From NCBI RefSeq assembly GCF_031755915.1, contig NC_083382.1, forward strand, positions 30,186,001 through 30,250,000: DNA of 64,000 nt, read 5' to 3'. A program made the position numbers and the translations under genes. The notes beneath the pieces are model-generated. The model saw nothing but the letters and a program-made list of their open reading frames with translations. It made no database searches and was not told the origin of the DNA. Below are positions 47,901-60,058 of the stretch, in pieces. This DNA comes from Ziziphus jujuba. Lineage: Eukaryota > Streptophyta > Magnoliopsida > Rosales > Rhamnaceae. Numbering within the stretch: the stretch's first letter is position 1; the number at the start of each line of letters is the position of its first letter.

Positions 47901-48212
47901 TCAATTCTTATAATGTTGGGCCAAACTCTAAAACATACTCAGTAATTAAAAAGTAATCTAAAAATAAATTTAACACAGAGGATATTTTCAGATTCCTAAT
48001 GTGAAAATTAGGGGGGGGGGGGGGAAGAATGAAGAGGAGCACGTAATTTCTTCCTGTAGCACATGGATGCAACTGCCATATAGTGCCACCAGAAAGAATA
48101 TCAAAACGTTTGACTTTTATCAAAATATGGAAGAGTAGCTTGTAGTCCTCGTGGAAGCATATGACTCTGCCACTAAATAAGGTAATCAACATCTAAGAGC
48201 CAATTATTATTA
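47901..48212. other. Intergenic, nothing recognised
   Basis: Contains a (G)n run at 48012-48024. No gene. Confidence 0.4.
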
Positions 48213-48498
48213 GGGATATTGGTAGCAAAGCACTCCAAATTTTATCGAAGTTGACACATTACACTTTAAACTTTTTTTCTGGCATTTTGCATCCTAAACT
48301 TCCTTTTTAATTGCACCGTTGCCTCACACGTGTGAGGTACCTAATCATTCCGTTATGCATTTTTGATTTTTAAAAAAAAAAAAAAACCAACGGTGCAAAT
48401 AAAAAGGAAGTTTGGGGTGCAAAATGCCAGAAAAAAAAAATTTAAGGTACAATGTATCACCTTCGATAAAATTCGAAATGCTTGGCTGTCAATATCCC
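48213..48498. mobile_element. Foldback MITE, PIF/Harbinger (Tourist)-like
   Basis: 286 bp. Starts GGGATATTG and ends CAATATCCC, with ~105-115-bp inverted arms (48213-48318 against about 48388-48498) that share TTCTGGCATTTTGCA and CTTCCTTTTT. TTA lies on both sides (48210-48212 and 48499-48501), as for Tourist-type insertions. The transcript would fold into a long near-perfect hairpin. Confidence 0.85.
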
Positions 48499-48696
48499 TT
48501 ATTATTATTATTATTTATTCAGGACACACAACAAAGCTTTTTTTTTTTTCTCCAAAATATTAATTATAAGTCAAACAGAAACAGATGAAACTAGCCCTAT
48601 GGCAAAATAGCTACTCATTGAATCGAAATGGTACACGTGTCGGTTTAACCATCTATATAGACTTGTGGGTCCATGAGCTGCCCAACTGAAATATTG

Positions 48697-51012
48697 TTAA
48701 GACACCCCACAGAAGATACTTTTATCTTGCAAGAAATAAATTGTTAGAATTACAGATTCCATTGTTGGTCGAAGCTTAGGATTGGCATTTAAGCAGGCGA
48801 ATGAAATTGCAGAAACAAGAACCACATCCTCCGCATCCAACTTACTTCTTGGGGATGCTAAGCGTTTGTCTAGTACTTGTATTAGTGACAGATTTTGGGT
48901 GGATGATGATGATAACGATGATAGCAATACTTGTGGATGCTTTCCCGTTAGTGTTTCAAGTGCCACCATTCCAAAACTATATATGTCGCTTTTTTCTGTA
49001 ATGGCAATTGTATAAGCAAGCTCTGCATTTCAAAACAAAAACGAATATATGAGATAAAAGTACTCTGTTCTTCTTCTATAAGAGAGGGTAAATAAATTAA
49101 TAAAATGAAATGGTATTCAGGGTCATTTATATATGACTGACCTGGAGCCATATAACAATAAGTACCAACAAGTATGGTACTTTGAGTGGACGAACTAGGA
49201 TCCAGCAGTTTTGCTTGCCAAAATCAGAAACAACAGCCTCGAGTTCCAAGTTGAGTAGAATGTTGTTGCTGGATACATCGCGATGAACAATCGGTGGACT
49301 GCAACCATGATGCAGGTAACATAAGGCATTCACTATGCCTTTTACAACATTCACCCTTTTTCTCCAATTCAATTCCGCAGCATCAGTATCATTGTTTAGG
49401 ACAAAGAACAAGCTCCCTTTTTCCATGTATTCATATATCAAAAACATGCATCTTCTATGTAAACAAAAGCCATGGAGTCTTACGATGTTTCAGTGCCGTA
49501 TTTCTATCAACGTTTCACCTCGTTCATGAAACTCTTTCTGAAGACCGGTTCTTCAGCTTCCAAACTGTGAAGCTTTTTTAGGGCGACTACTTTGCCATTT
49601 GATAGTTGTGCCTTGTAGACACTTCCATAGCCACTGGTCCCAATGCAGTACCTAATGTCAAAGTCCCCCGTTACTTGAATGATGTCCTGGAATGCAATTT
49701 TCCCATAAAAATTCCAAATGCAAAATATATCTCCATTCTTTGTTGCTATGTCAGTAGGTTTGCCCTCGTTATTTTTAGGGGAACGCCTATAAAAGTAGAA
49801 TGCCAGAAGCACAATAAATGTCAAGGCAAGGATAAGTGAGATGGAAACAATGATTCTGATTTTGATATTGTAGAAGACACCGTGATGTTTTGTCAAGCAG
49901 GTAGGGAAACTTGTAACTTGACCACATAATTCCTTATTGCCCATATATGCCCCAACTAGACTATTTTCAGCAACTTCTTGTGGAATTGGACCCTCTAAAC
50001 AATTGTACGACAAGTTGATTGCATAACACACCGAAGTTATAAAAGAGGGGATATGGCCAGTGAGATTGTTGTAGGCAAAGTTCAATGTCTGTGCTTGTGA
50101 TAACTTGCCGAGTTGAGGAGGTATATTTCCACCAATTGAGTTATGACTCAAGTCCAAAGTAACTAGTTTTGAAAGGTTACATATCTCAATGGGAATGTTA
50201 ACATTTAAGCTGTTACTGCTTAATACCAGCAATTTCAGATTTTTGAGATTCCATATGCCCAGAGGACAAAACCATAGATTTCACTGGAAGAAGCATAAAA
50301 AACTCTCTAGCTGGGAGAGGTTTCTGAGTAAAACAGGTAATTCACCTTTGATTTTGTTTCCATCAATAAACAGTCGAGTGAGGTTAATCAAAAGACCAAG
50401 TTCTGAAGGGATTGGACCACAAAAGTTGTTGATGCCCAAGTTTAACACAAAAAGATTCTTCAAATTGTCTAATTCTGGAGGAATGGAACCGTTGATTTGA
50501 TTATCATAAATGTTAAGCATCTGCAGTTGGGAGAGGTTTCCAAGGGAAAGAGGCAACTGACCTGTAAGGCAATTTGAGAAGAGGTCAACGTAGATGAGCT
50601 TTGAAGATTTACCTATCTCTGCCGGGATGCTTCCCACAAGTCCAGCTCCAGAAACGTCCAGATAGACTAAATTTGGAAATGAAAACCAGTTAAATCTCTC
50701 GAGCTTCTTTCCCAATAATGAGTTCTCATTTTCTGATCGAGAAATATCGGTGACTCATCCAGCATGACGGCAAGTTATACCAGTCAAGTTGCAAGGAGAA
50801 GTGCTAGTGTTGACGTAGTTGCTCCACCACCCGGTTCGTTGCCGAGCCTTTGCTTCTCGTTCCAGTGCTGCAGGATCGCGAGGTGTTTCAGATATTGGTA
50901 TAGAAGCAGCTAAGGCAAGGCTACTGTTTTCCATGTTAACCCCACAGCTGAAATAAGTGGTAGCCCAGGCTACTACTGCAACAGCACTCACAATGGAAAT
51001 GGAGCTTGCCAT
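48697..51012 (-). pseudogene. RLK-B: MIK2-like LRR receptor kinase, heavily degraded
   Basis: Exon 1 runs 51012-49142, a GT-AG intron 49141-49023, and exon 2 49022-48697. It keeps a signal peptide (MASSISIVSAVAVVAWATTY), an LRR N-cap with CNLTGITC, far fewer LRRs than RLK-C (internal deletion near 50280), a membrane segment (~49790-49850), GTSGYGSVYKA, HRDVSSNN and DFG. Lesions: TGA at 50755-50757; TGA at 50281-50283; a missing A in NEVKT (about 49515) and a TGA in the following RHRNIVRLH motif; and a 1-bp loss just after DFG (about 49217). Exon 2 reads cleanly through [22 protein letters not shown], but the C-terminus differs from RLK-C. Confidence 0.9.
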
Positions 51013-51534
51013 GCATGCTAGAGCTTACAGTTATTGCTTTGGATGACTTCAAACGTATTACCAACTTTTTCATATATACACAAAGCGTGCCTGTGAGAGT
51101 AGGATACATAATATAAATAATTGCAATTATGTACTATTCACTGTAAAGTCTTAAACTTTTGTATACTATTCACTGCAATTATATAATAACTTTTGTATAT
51201 ATCATTGTCGCTTCTTGTTGAGGTGATGGAAAGGTACATGAAAAGCAATGAAACCAATGCAAAAACAGGGGAGAGACCGAAAACAGAGGAGGCCATGTAT
51301 CTTCAATGGTGTATTGGAAATTTCAAGGGGATTTAGATTTTTCAAGGCTCATGAACTTGGGTGGTTAAACACTCAGGATGTCAAGATTCAACGCTGATCA
51401 TTATAGTTGACTTTGTCTATTATAAAGATTTTTATCTTGTTTATTTATTTCTTTTCTCGATACATATATATATATATATATATATACACGTATTTGGTCA
51501 AAAATGTGATTATTATGTTATTCCTAATCTAAGT

Positions 51535-51565
<31 letters not shown>

Positions 51566-51740
51566 GTTATTCATACCCTAAGTTTTCTATTATTATTATT
51601 ATTTTGGAAAACAATAAGTTTCGTTTTTGTTCTTGGCGGACTAAAATTATAAGTTCCTTATTTATTTCACATAAAAGCAATCAAAATATTCGTCTTAAAC
51701 TTGTCCTCGAAATCATTTAAAAAAAAAAAGTCCTCAAAAT
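51013..51740. other. RLK-B upstream region
   Basis: No gene. Contains (TA)n at about 51463-51485 and ATT-triplet runs at 51537-51604. A TATA-like GTATATATG lies about 60 bp above the ATG. Confidence 0.45.
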
Positions 51741-54250
51741 TTTCATTAAAAAAAAAACCTCACAATGTGTAAGTTGTTAATTCTATCATTTCTTATAAAA
51801 TGAAAAGTAAATTGATGGGATCCAGAAGATCTTGGTGGCACTTAATAAAAGCCATGTTCGGTGATACGACACACAATACAATTTTTTTTTTTTTTTAATG
51901 ATATTGTGACTTTGGTATAAGTGGCAAAGCAGCTAAGGAAACTTATTTGATTTGCACAATGCAAATGATTAAGAACCTTGTTTTTGTGCTAAAAATTTTA
52001 TATTTTAACTTTTTATTTTTTTAACTACCAAAAAAAAAAAAAAGAAAGAAAGAAAGACAAAGAAATTTTCAATTTTTGTTGAAATTATTATTTTTCTTTT
52101 AGCACCAATATAAAAAAATTAGATTAGTGAGTTTCTTATATTAGTCTCGGTGATGTCAAGGATAATACCCAGTTTCTTCCCTGTCTCAGCCAGTTAAGCT
52201 CAGCTATTTGAGCCTTCTCTACCATGTATGACACCAGTCCCTGAATCTCTTCTTAATTACCATATATCTTCATGTCTCTTGAGCTCCATATAATCCATAT
52301 ATATATATATATATATATATAAAGAAGAAAAATACTAATCTCTTTTGCTCTGCTCGATCCCATAACTACATGAAAATGATTTGACATGGAGGGCATGGGC
52401 TTTACAAAATAAACATTCTAACATGAGCATAACTAACTTTTCATGGTTTTGATGTTCATGTGAACATGAAATTTGTGGATCTTGTTATGCCTGAACCGAA
52501 CATTGTTAAACTTTAGTCAACATGGCATATTTATAGCATCATCCATTATTATTAATCTTTTTTTTATATTTTAAATTTCAAATGCTAAAGAGAAGCCCGA
52601 AAAAATGAACATGTTATGGAGATAAATCTTAGTCACGCGACAAAATCATCATTCAACTGAAATTGTACACAACCAATTAAGTTGGTCATCTAGATAGAAC
52701 TTGTGGGCTAATGAGCTGCCCATAAATGTTTTGAGTGCTGCCTCGTCGAAGCTATAGAGATCGCATTTTTCAGTTATGGCTACAATATAGATAGGCTCTA
52801 TAATTGACAACAATCACAAAAGTATATTAGATGGAAAATTCAAGTTTTGTTTTGTTTATCCTTTCTCAGACTGGTGTAATTAAATTTTCAGTATTTGTTA
52901 AAAAAATTATTTAAAATGGGATAATTAAAAAGAAAAAAAGAAAAAAAAATATGAGAAAGAGGATGATCAAAACAGAATGATATTTAAATTAAAGTTTGTT
53001 TAGGCATATGTAAGAATGACTACAAGAAAAGAAAACAATCATTAATAATGATTTCCTTACTAGTAAAATTGTTTATTTTGGATGATGAAATACTACTTAT
53101 TTAGGTTAATGATTCCTCCATTGAAACTAAAAAAGATAAAATAATGATAATTTGATAACAATGTCTATTCTATTTATCTTTTGTTTTTCGCTTAGCCCAA
53201 AAGCAAAAAACATTCCACTTGTCTACAAAATATTAAAAATGATATTATATAAATACAAATATTGATTGCAAAGCAGGCACTGGACACTGGACTAAAGTTA
53301 TTCTTTGAGCCGGCTGGCCCTGAATCCTGATTAATTGTTTCCGCATACTGTTTTCTCTCTTGGTAAAAAAGCATAATTTGATTGACAAATATATGGTCCC
53401 TTATTATTGGATAGATTAAAAAAAGGATAGCAACAAGGTTCAAAAAATCGATATCACCGAAAATTTTGAAAGTTCAAAATACGAAAATTTTTATAAAAAT
53501 ATCAAGAAATATCGGATATTGATAAAATATTATAAAAAATAATAAAAATTTATTTTATTTTGATCCTTTTAAAAAATAAAAATTTTAAAAAAATATTGAA
53601 AAAATTTTGGATATTTTAAATAATGGATAGCAACGGTCTACATTGCTAGCAAACAAGTTAATTACTGCTGTCATAATTTTTCCGCCGTTTGTTGTTTGAT
53701 TCATTTGCATGAGTTTTGGTGCTTGACCCATTTATGTCGTCTAATCTTCCGTGCAGATTTCTTTTTGGTATGTTTTTCCACGCCAGGAAAACGGCTTTAC
53801 TACATGTAATAACATTTTCAGAGAGAAGAAAATATATAAACTAGCTAGACATCATCTTTTTTTTTTTTTTTAGTTAAATATGGGAAATAAAGAAATTTAA
53901 ACTCAAAATCTTTGTTTCAAAAAATATTATTACAGATAGCAAAACTACACTTTAGCATTCAACTAAGCCCAACTCATTTCGTTTCTCTTTTGTACAAAAC
54001 ACTTATATTTGATGGAAAGACTCAAGGTAAGAATTTAATTTGAAAGAAATCTTGTAGGGGATAGATTTGAATAAAGTGTTGAACAATAAGTATAGATTTG
54101 TATTTATTGAAGTTACAAAGCTGTTATATGATTTATTTGTTTGTTTTGGTAAGGATTTATTTTTTCCTTTATCAAGACCTAAATCTTACTTAGCACTGAT
54201 GTTGTGTATAGATTTAGTAATAATGTTAACTGGTTGAAGGTGTAAGGATA
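51741..54250. repeat. Segmental duplication, copy 2 (pairs with 6300-8112 plus 11536-11600)
   Basis: Collinear with copy 1, except for ~700 extra unassigned bases around 53085-53800 and the absence of the Helitron. The join at 54210/54211 is the Helitron's empty site. Confidence 0.85.
52649..52797 (-). pseudogene. LRR receptor kinase second-exon relic, copy 2
   Basis: From the AG acceptor (52798-52799) the frame runs with ITEKCDLYSF, then jumps at TFMGSS to a tail like that of RLK-C (HKFYLDDQ...TISVE), to TGA at 52649-52651. It has the same internal deletion as 7232-7320, so the deletion predates the block duplication. Here the tail is still open; in copy 1 it is cut by an early TGA. Confidence 0.75.
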
Positions 54251-54899
54251 AAAACCGGACAATTTACCCCCCAAAAAAAAAAAAATAATAAATAAAAACA
54301 GGACCAAGTTTTAAAAAATAACTTGATGGACAGGTTCCATAAAAATATAAAACAAAATGAAAAAGAGATGCCCAACTATATGTTTCATATGGATATTGGG
54401 GCGCTGAGATTCAGGGTCATTAAATGGGCCCAATTTCTCTTTAAAAAAAGCCCAATTCTATCTAATGGGGATAGATCCTTGTAACGAGACAAAATCATCA
54501 TTCAACCGAATTAATTGCAGACAACCCATTAATTTGGTCATCTAAATGGACTTGTGGGTTCATAAGCTGCCCAACTGAGATACCATGAAAGCAGTTGGCA
54601 AACGGTGTCCTGCAAGCAAGAACCTCTTTAGACACACTCTGCATTGTTGGTCTACGCTTTGGGTTAGCCTGTAAACAGGCAAATGCAATTGTTGAAACAA
54701 GTACAACATCCTGAATAACAGACCGACTTCTTGGGGGCGGTAGGCGTTGGTCTAGTATTTCAATAAGCAGTAGACTTTGCATGGAAGACAATGTTAATGA
54801 TGACAGCAGTTCTTTTGGATGCTTTCCCATAAGCGTTTCAAGTGCCACCACTCCAAAGCTATAAACATCGCATTTTTCAGTCACAAATAATGTATAGGC

Positions 54900-55345
54900 T
54901 GTGAAGTCCAGCCGCACCAACCAACCTCACCAACCACAGCCGCACCAACCTCACCAACCACAGCCACCATTGTTGACAGCCACCATTGTTGACATGCTGC
55001 ACCGATCAACAATTGTGGGCTAAGATGTTGAAAAGTGTGGCCTTGTAAGCCTATAAATAGGCTCCTTACCTTTGCATGAAAACCAAGCCAAGAGAGCAAT
55101 CTCAATCCTCCCAAGTGAGGAGAATTGAGAGAAAACTCCAAGAGAGAGAGTTGTTTAAGTTCCAGAGAGAACTTGAGAGAAGAGTGAGCAATTCCAGAGA
55201 GAATTGGAGAGTGCAGAGAGAGGTTCCACGAGAGAATCCTCCATGAGAGAAGTTTTTATTTTTGTATTCTATTTTTAAGAGATTAATAGAATTCTTTTAT
55301 TTTCTTCTCATATTTCTTCTCTAAAGTGGTCAGAGAACCACAACA
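54900..55345 (+). repeat. 5' LTR of copia
   Basis: TGTGAAGTCC...ACCACAACA. TATA box TATAAATA at 55052-55059. A repeated CACCAACC motif and duplicated CCACCATTGTTGACA units lie in the first 100 bp. Confidence 0.95.
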
Positions 55346-56007
55346 AGTGGTATCAGAGCTCCTGGTTGAGAGCTTGGGTCCAAAAATTTGAAGAAACAAA
55401 GCTACTGTTCTTCAAGTTGGTGTTTCGGAAAGTTGCTCAAATAATTAATTTGACAATCCCAGGTGAAAGTACCCGACGAGAGGAGAACAACGAAGTTCGC
55501 CGGAGAGAAAACGGACCTCCCACGCGCCCGCACGCGCCGACTGAAATTTTTCTGCAACTGTTCACGCGCCCACGCGCCGCACGCGCCGTCTGGAGGTTGA
55601 AGACGGCCACGTCAGCAGCCACGTCAGCAGCCACGTTAGCACCCTGCCACGTCATATGCCACGCCAGCCGACACGTCATCTGCCACGTGTCGCCACGTCA
55701 TCTGCCACGTGGTGCCACGTCAGCACCATCTGCCACGTCAGCAATATTTTCTGAAATTACGGAACAGCCCCTGAAGTTTCGGAAATTACGGAACAGCCCC
55801 TGAACTATTGGAAATTACAGATTGACCCCTGAAGTTTCTGTATTTGCAGGTTGACCCAGAAATTTTGTGAAATTACAGTTTTGCCCCAAAATTTCTGGTA
55901 ATTATATTTTGACCCCGGAAGAGTCAAGTCCACCATTTTCGGCCGTTCCGGACGCAACGGTTAACTCCGTTTTGCCAAATTCAGCTCCATTTTTTGGTCA
56001 AGCCATA
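55346..56007 (+). promoter_or_regulatory. Copia leader with primer-binding site
   Basis: TGGTATCAGAGCTCC (55348-55362) matches the 3' end of initiator Met-tRNA as complement. Downstream, CCACGTCAGCA/CCACGTCATCTG-type repeats occupy 55605-55745 and a CGGAACAGCCCCTGAA repeat lies at 55760-55805. This is likely the untranslated leader and packaging region. Confidence 0.6.
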
Positions 56008-57282
56008 ATGTCAATGGAAGAATCATCGTCGGGAGCTATGGTTAAGCTCACTGCCACAAATTATACACTTTGGAGACCTCGGATGGAAGATCTCCTCAAT
56101 TGTAAGGATCTGTTTGATCCTATAGAAGCTAAAGGCGAAAACCCCGATCCCAGCAAAGTAGCAGAATGGAAGAAATTAAACAAGAAAACGATCGGTCAGA
56201 TCAGGCAATGGATCGACCACAGTGTCTTCCATCATGTAGCAAAGGAAACGGATGCATATGCCCTCTGGACAAAATTGGAGGACATGTACCAGGCCAAGAC
56301 TGCTCGGAACAAAGCCCTGTTGCTTAAGCGATTGGTACATCTCACATTACAGAGTGGAACTTCTGTAGCCGAGCATACCAGTGAGTTCCAGAGCTTGGTA
56401 AATCAACTATCTGCTGTGGATTACCAACTAGGGGATGAGGATCAGGCCCTCCTACTTCTAAGCTCTCTTCCAGACAGTTGGGAGACATTGGTAGTCTCTC
56501 TCAGCAATTCGGCCCCGAATGGCAAACTTACTATGGCTATGGTTAAGGATGCCCTATTTAATGAAGAGGCCAGGAGAAAGGACATTGGCATGGATCAGTC
56601 ACATGCCCTCGTCACAGAGAGAGGAAGACAGCAAAGAGGTGGTCGAGATAGGGGGAGAGGCAGGAGCAAGAGCAGAGGCAGATCTACAGACGGCAGAAAA
56701 TCATCGTATAAGTGCTATCATTGTGGCCTGGAGGGTCACATGAAGAAGAACTGCAGAAAGTTGTTGAGAGAGCAGAGACTCCAAGGTAATCAGCCGAAGA
56801 AGAATGGAGAGACACTAGTCACTTGTACAGGAGAAGTGGCGCTCTGCTCCACCGAAGAAGAGACATGCCTTCATATATCAACCCAAGATGTTGAGTGGGT
56901 AGTCGATACTGCAGCATCCTACCATGTCACTCCACATAGAGATTTCTTTAAAACGTACAAAGCAGGAGACTTTGGTACGGTAAAGATGGGAAATTCCAGT
57001 TTCGCAAAGATTATGGGAACTGGTGATATTCAGATAAAAACGAATGTTGGTTGTACAATCACTTTGAAGGATGTCCGTCATGTTCCAGATCTTCGGCTTA
57101 ATCTACTTTCGGGAGCAGCCTTAGACAAGCAAGGCTATGACAACTACTTCAGCAAAGGCACATGGAAAATGACGAAAGGTGCCATAGTTGTCGCCCGAGG
57201 ACATATTTGTGGAACGTTGTACAAGACTCATGTGAAAATATGTGCAGACAGCCTCAATATTGCAGAAGGAGAGGCGTCTTAA
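56008..57282 (+). CDS. Copia gag and protease
   Basis: I choose the ATG at 56008 (MSMEESSSGAMVKL), which is the gag start shared with the degenerate element. Gag covers ~1-200, with LPDSWETLVVSLSNSAPNG; an Arg/Gly-rich tract leads to the CCHC knuckle CYHCGLEGHMKKNC (~235-248). The protease has VVDTAAS (usual copia form VDSGAS), so the catalytic Asp is kept but the Gly is Ala. The frame stops at TAA 57280-57282 and would otherwise continue into pol. Products would form the cytoplasmic virus-like particle. Confidence 0.85.
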   Translation: MSMEESSSGAMVKLTATNYTLWRPRMEDLLNCKDLFDPIEAKGENPDPSKVAEWKKLNKKTIGQIRQWIDHSVFHHVAKETDAYALWTKLEDMYQAKTARNKALLLKRLVHLTLQSGTSVAEHTSEFQSLVNQLSAVDYQLGDEDQALLLLSSLPDSWETLVVSLSNSAPNGKLTMAMVKDALFNEEARRKDIGMDQSHALVTERGRQQRGGRDRGRGRSKSRGRSTDGRKSSYKCYHCGLEGHMKKNCRKLLREQRLQGNQPKKNGETLVTCTGEVALCSTEEETCLHISTQDVEWVVDTAASYHVTPHRDFFKTYKAGDFGTVKMGNSSFAKIMGTGDIQIKTNVGCTITLKDVRHVPDLRLNLLSGAALDKQGYDNYFSKGTWKMTKGAIVVARGHICGTLYKTHVKICADSLNIAEGEAS

Positions 57283-60024
57283 AATCTGTGGCACCAGAGA
57301 CTCGGTCACATGAGTGAAAAAGGATTGTCCACTTTGGCAAGGAAGAAGCTTATCACTGTTTGCAAGGATGCTGCGCTAGATCCTTGTAATCACTGCTTGT
57401 TTGGTAAGCAACATAGAGTCTCCTTCAGTTCCTCTGCATCGAGAAAATCAGAGTTGCTTAGTCTGGTGCACTCTGATGTTTGTGGTCCCATGGAGGTGGA
57501 ATCATTAGGTGGCAACAAGTATTTCCTGACCTTCATTGATGATGCTTCTCGGAAGGTGTGGGTATATTTCTTGAAGACAAAGGACCAGGTATTGGATTAC
57601 TTCAAACTGTTTCATACCATGGTAGAGCGTGAAACAGGAAAGAAGCTGAAATGTCTCCATTCAGATAATGGAGGCGAGTATACTTCCAAGGAGTTCGATG
57701 CCTACTGCAGAAGACACGGCATTCGACATGAGAAGACGGTCCCTCGCACCCCACAACATAATGGAATAGCCGAAAGAATGAACCGAACCATTATGGAAAA
57801 GGTCAGAAGTATGCTCAGTATGGCTAAGCTGCCAAAGCCATTCTGGGGAGAAGCTGTTCGTGCCGCCCGCTATTTAATCAACAGATCACCGTCAGTACCG
57901 TTGAATTTTGAAATTCCGGAGAAAGTGTGGTCGGGTAAGATTCCCTCCTACTCTCATTTAAGAGTGTTTGGTTGTTTAGCTTATGTACATGTATCCAAGG
58001 AGCTCAGACAGAAGCTCGATGCAAGATTTACTCCATGCATCTTTATAGGATATGGAGATGAAGAATTCGGATACAGGTTATGGGACCCGAAAACAAAGAA
58101 GGTTATTAGAAGCAGGGATGTAGTATTCCATGAAAACCAGAAAATGGAAGACATTGAAAAACCCAGAATGTCTCCTAATTGTAGTTCTAGTGCCGAGAAT
58201 TTTTGTCCTAATCCAGCACCAGCACAAATAGCCACAGAGGATAATGAGGTGCATGAAGATATACCAGAAGCAGACCAGGAGGAAGAAAGGGATAATGAGC
58301 AGGGGGAGACTCAATCCTCTCAAGCAGCTGCAGGGCCATCACAGCGGTCAGATGATGGTACACCTCCTGAAACCAGTGGTTTACAAGTTCGGAGATCTGA
58401 GCGAGGCCGAATTCCATCAAAGAGATTTCCAGAATCTGAGTATATTCTGCTTACTGAAGAGGGGGAGCCAGAGAGTTTCCAGGAAGCTGTTTCTCATCAA
58501 GAGAAGGAAAAGTGGCTGCAAGCAATGCAAGATGAGATGGAATCCTTGCAGAAAAATCATACTTATGAGTTGGTTGAGCTTCCAACAGGAAAGAAGGCAC
58601 TAAAGAATAAATGGGTGTTCAAGCTCAAGAAAGATGGCAGCGGAAGGGTGGAGAAACACAAAGCCCGATTGGTGGTCAAAGGATTTCTTCAGAAGAAAGG
58701 AATTGACTTTGATGAGATTTTTTCACCAGTGGTAAAAATGACTTCAATTCGAGTCATTTTTGGTTTAGTAGCAAGTCTAAACCTAGAGCTTGAACAGATG
58801 GATGTGAAGACAGCATTTCTTCACGGTGATTTACATGAAGAAATCTACATGGAGCAGCCAGAAGGATTTAAGGTTTCAGGGAAAGAAAACCTCGTATGCA
58901 AGCTAAAGAAGAGCTTGTATGGCCTCAAGCAAGCACCAAGACAATGGTATAAGAAGTTTGACTCGTTTATGGTGAGTCAAGGCTATAAAAGGACTGCAGC
59001 AGACCAGTGTGTTTATATTAAAAAATTTTCAGGTGGAAACTTCATTGCACTTTTGCTATATGTGGACGACATGTTGATCGTTGGACAAGATGCAATGAAG
59101 ATTAGTAAGCTGAAGAAAGAATTGTCTAAGTCTTTTGATATGAAAGACTTAGGACCAGCTCAACAAATTTTGGGAATGCAAATAATCCGAGACAGGAAGA
59201 ATAGAAGGTTATGGCTATCTCAAGAGAAGTATGTTGAACGGGTGATAAAGAGATTCAACATGGATAAAGCCAAACCGGTCAGCATTCCACTTGCAAATCA
59301 TTTTAAGTTGAGTAAGAGATTGTGCCCCTCATCCAAAGAAGAGATAGAGGAGATGGCTTCAGTACCATATTCTTCAGCGGTAGGAAGTCTGATGTATGCA
59401 ATGGTGTGTACCAGACCAGACATTGCTCATGCAGTAGGTGTTGTGAGCAGATTTCTTTCAAATCCTGGAAAGAAACACTGGGAAGCAGTCAAATGGATTC
59501 TCAGGTATCTTAACGGTACATCGAAGCTGTGCTTGTGCTACGGGGAAGGTGATCCAATCTTAGAAGGCTATACAGATGCAGATATGGCCGGAGACCCTGA
59601 TAATAGAAAGTCTACATCAGGTTATCTCTACACTTTTGCAGGGGGAGCTGTGTCATGGCAGTCAAGATTGCAGAAGTGTGTTGCTTTATCCACTACTGAA
59701 GCAGAGTACATAGCCGCAGCGGAAGCGGGTAAGGAAATGTTGTGGTTAAAGCGTTTTCTCACAGAATTGGGCATCAAGCAAGAAGACTACAAGGTACATT
59801 GTGATAACCAAAGTGCCATGGATTTGAGCAAAAACTCAATGTATCATTCCCGTACAAAGCACATTGACATTCGCTATCATTGGATACGCGAAGTAATAGA
59901 TCAACAGTTGCTGAAACTGATGAAGATCCACACAAAAGAGAATCCAGCAGATATGCTAACAAAAGTTGTTGCTCAAGAGAAGCTGAAGCTATGCAGAGAC
60001 ATAGCTGGAATAGATGGCAGATGA
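57283..60024 (+). CDS. Copia pol: integrase, reverse transcriptase, RNase H
   Basis: In the same frame as gag and after its stop: pre-integrase LWHQRLGHMSEKGL with the HHCC zinc site; integrase core with FIDDASRKVWVYF, SDNGGEYTSKEFD and PQHNGIAERMNRT (D,D,E layout); and reverse transcriptase with KARLVVKGFLQKKGIDF, TAFLHGDLHEEIYMEQPEGF and intact YVDDMLIVG. RNase H follows with DADMAGDPDNRKSTSGY and ALSTTEAEYIAAAEAGKE. There are no internal stops over 913 codons. Translation depends on passing the TAA at 57280; the first in-frame ATG after it is 57310. It reads as one nonsense mutation away from a complete polyprotein. Confidence 0.85.
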   Translation, partial: NLWHQRLGHMSEKGLSTLARKKLITVCKDAALDPCNHCLFGKQHRVSFSSSASRKSELLSLVHSDVCGPMEVESLGGNKYFLTFIDDASRKVWVYFLKTKDQVLDYFKLFHTMVERETGKKLKCLHSDNGGEYTSKEFDAYCRRHGIRHEKTVPRTPQHNGIAERMNRTIMEKVRSMLSMAKLPKPFWGEAVRAARYLINRSPSVPLNFEIPEKVWSGKIPSYSHLRVFGCLAYVHVSKELRQKLDARFTPCIFIGYGDEEFGYRLWDPKTKKVIRSRDVVFHENQKMEDIEKPRMSPNCSSSAENFCPNPAPAQIATEDNEVHEDIPEADQEEERDNEQGETQSSQAAAGPSQRSDDGTPPETSGLQVRRSERGRIPSKRFPESEYILLTEEGEPESFQEAVSHQEKEKWLQAMQDEMESLQKNHTYELVELPTGKKALKNKWVFKLKKDGSGRVEKHKARLVVKGFLQKKGIDFDEIFSPVVKMTSIRVIFGLVASLNLELEQMDVKTAFLHGDLHEEIYMEQPEGFKVSGKENLVCKLKKSLYGLKQAPRQWYKKFDSFMVSQGYKRTAADQCVYIKKFSGGNFIALLLYVDDMLIVGQDAMKISKLKKELSKSFDMKDLGPAQQILGMQIIRDRKNRRLWLSQEKYVERVIKRFNMDKAKPVSIPLANHFKLSKRLCPSSKEEIEEMASVPYSSAVGSLMYAMVCTRPDIAHAVGVVSRFLSNPGKKHWEAVKWILRYLNGTSKLCLCYGEGDPILEGYTDADMAGDPDNRKSTSGYLYTFAGGAVSWQSRLQKCVALSTTEAEYIAAAEAGKEMLWLKRFLTELGIKQEDYKVHCDNQSAMDLSKNSMYHSRTKHIDIRYHWIREVIDQQLLKLMKIHTKENPADMLTKVVAQEKLKLCRDIAGIDGR

Positions 60025-60058
60025 CCATCAGTTTTAAATGCGACTGGAGGGGGAGAAT

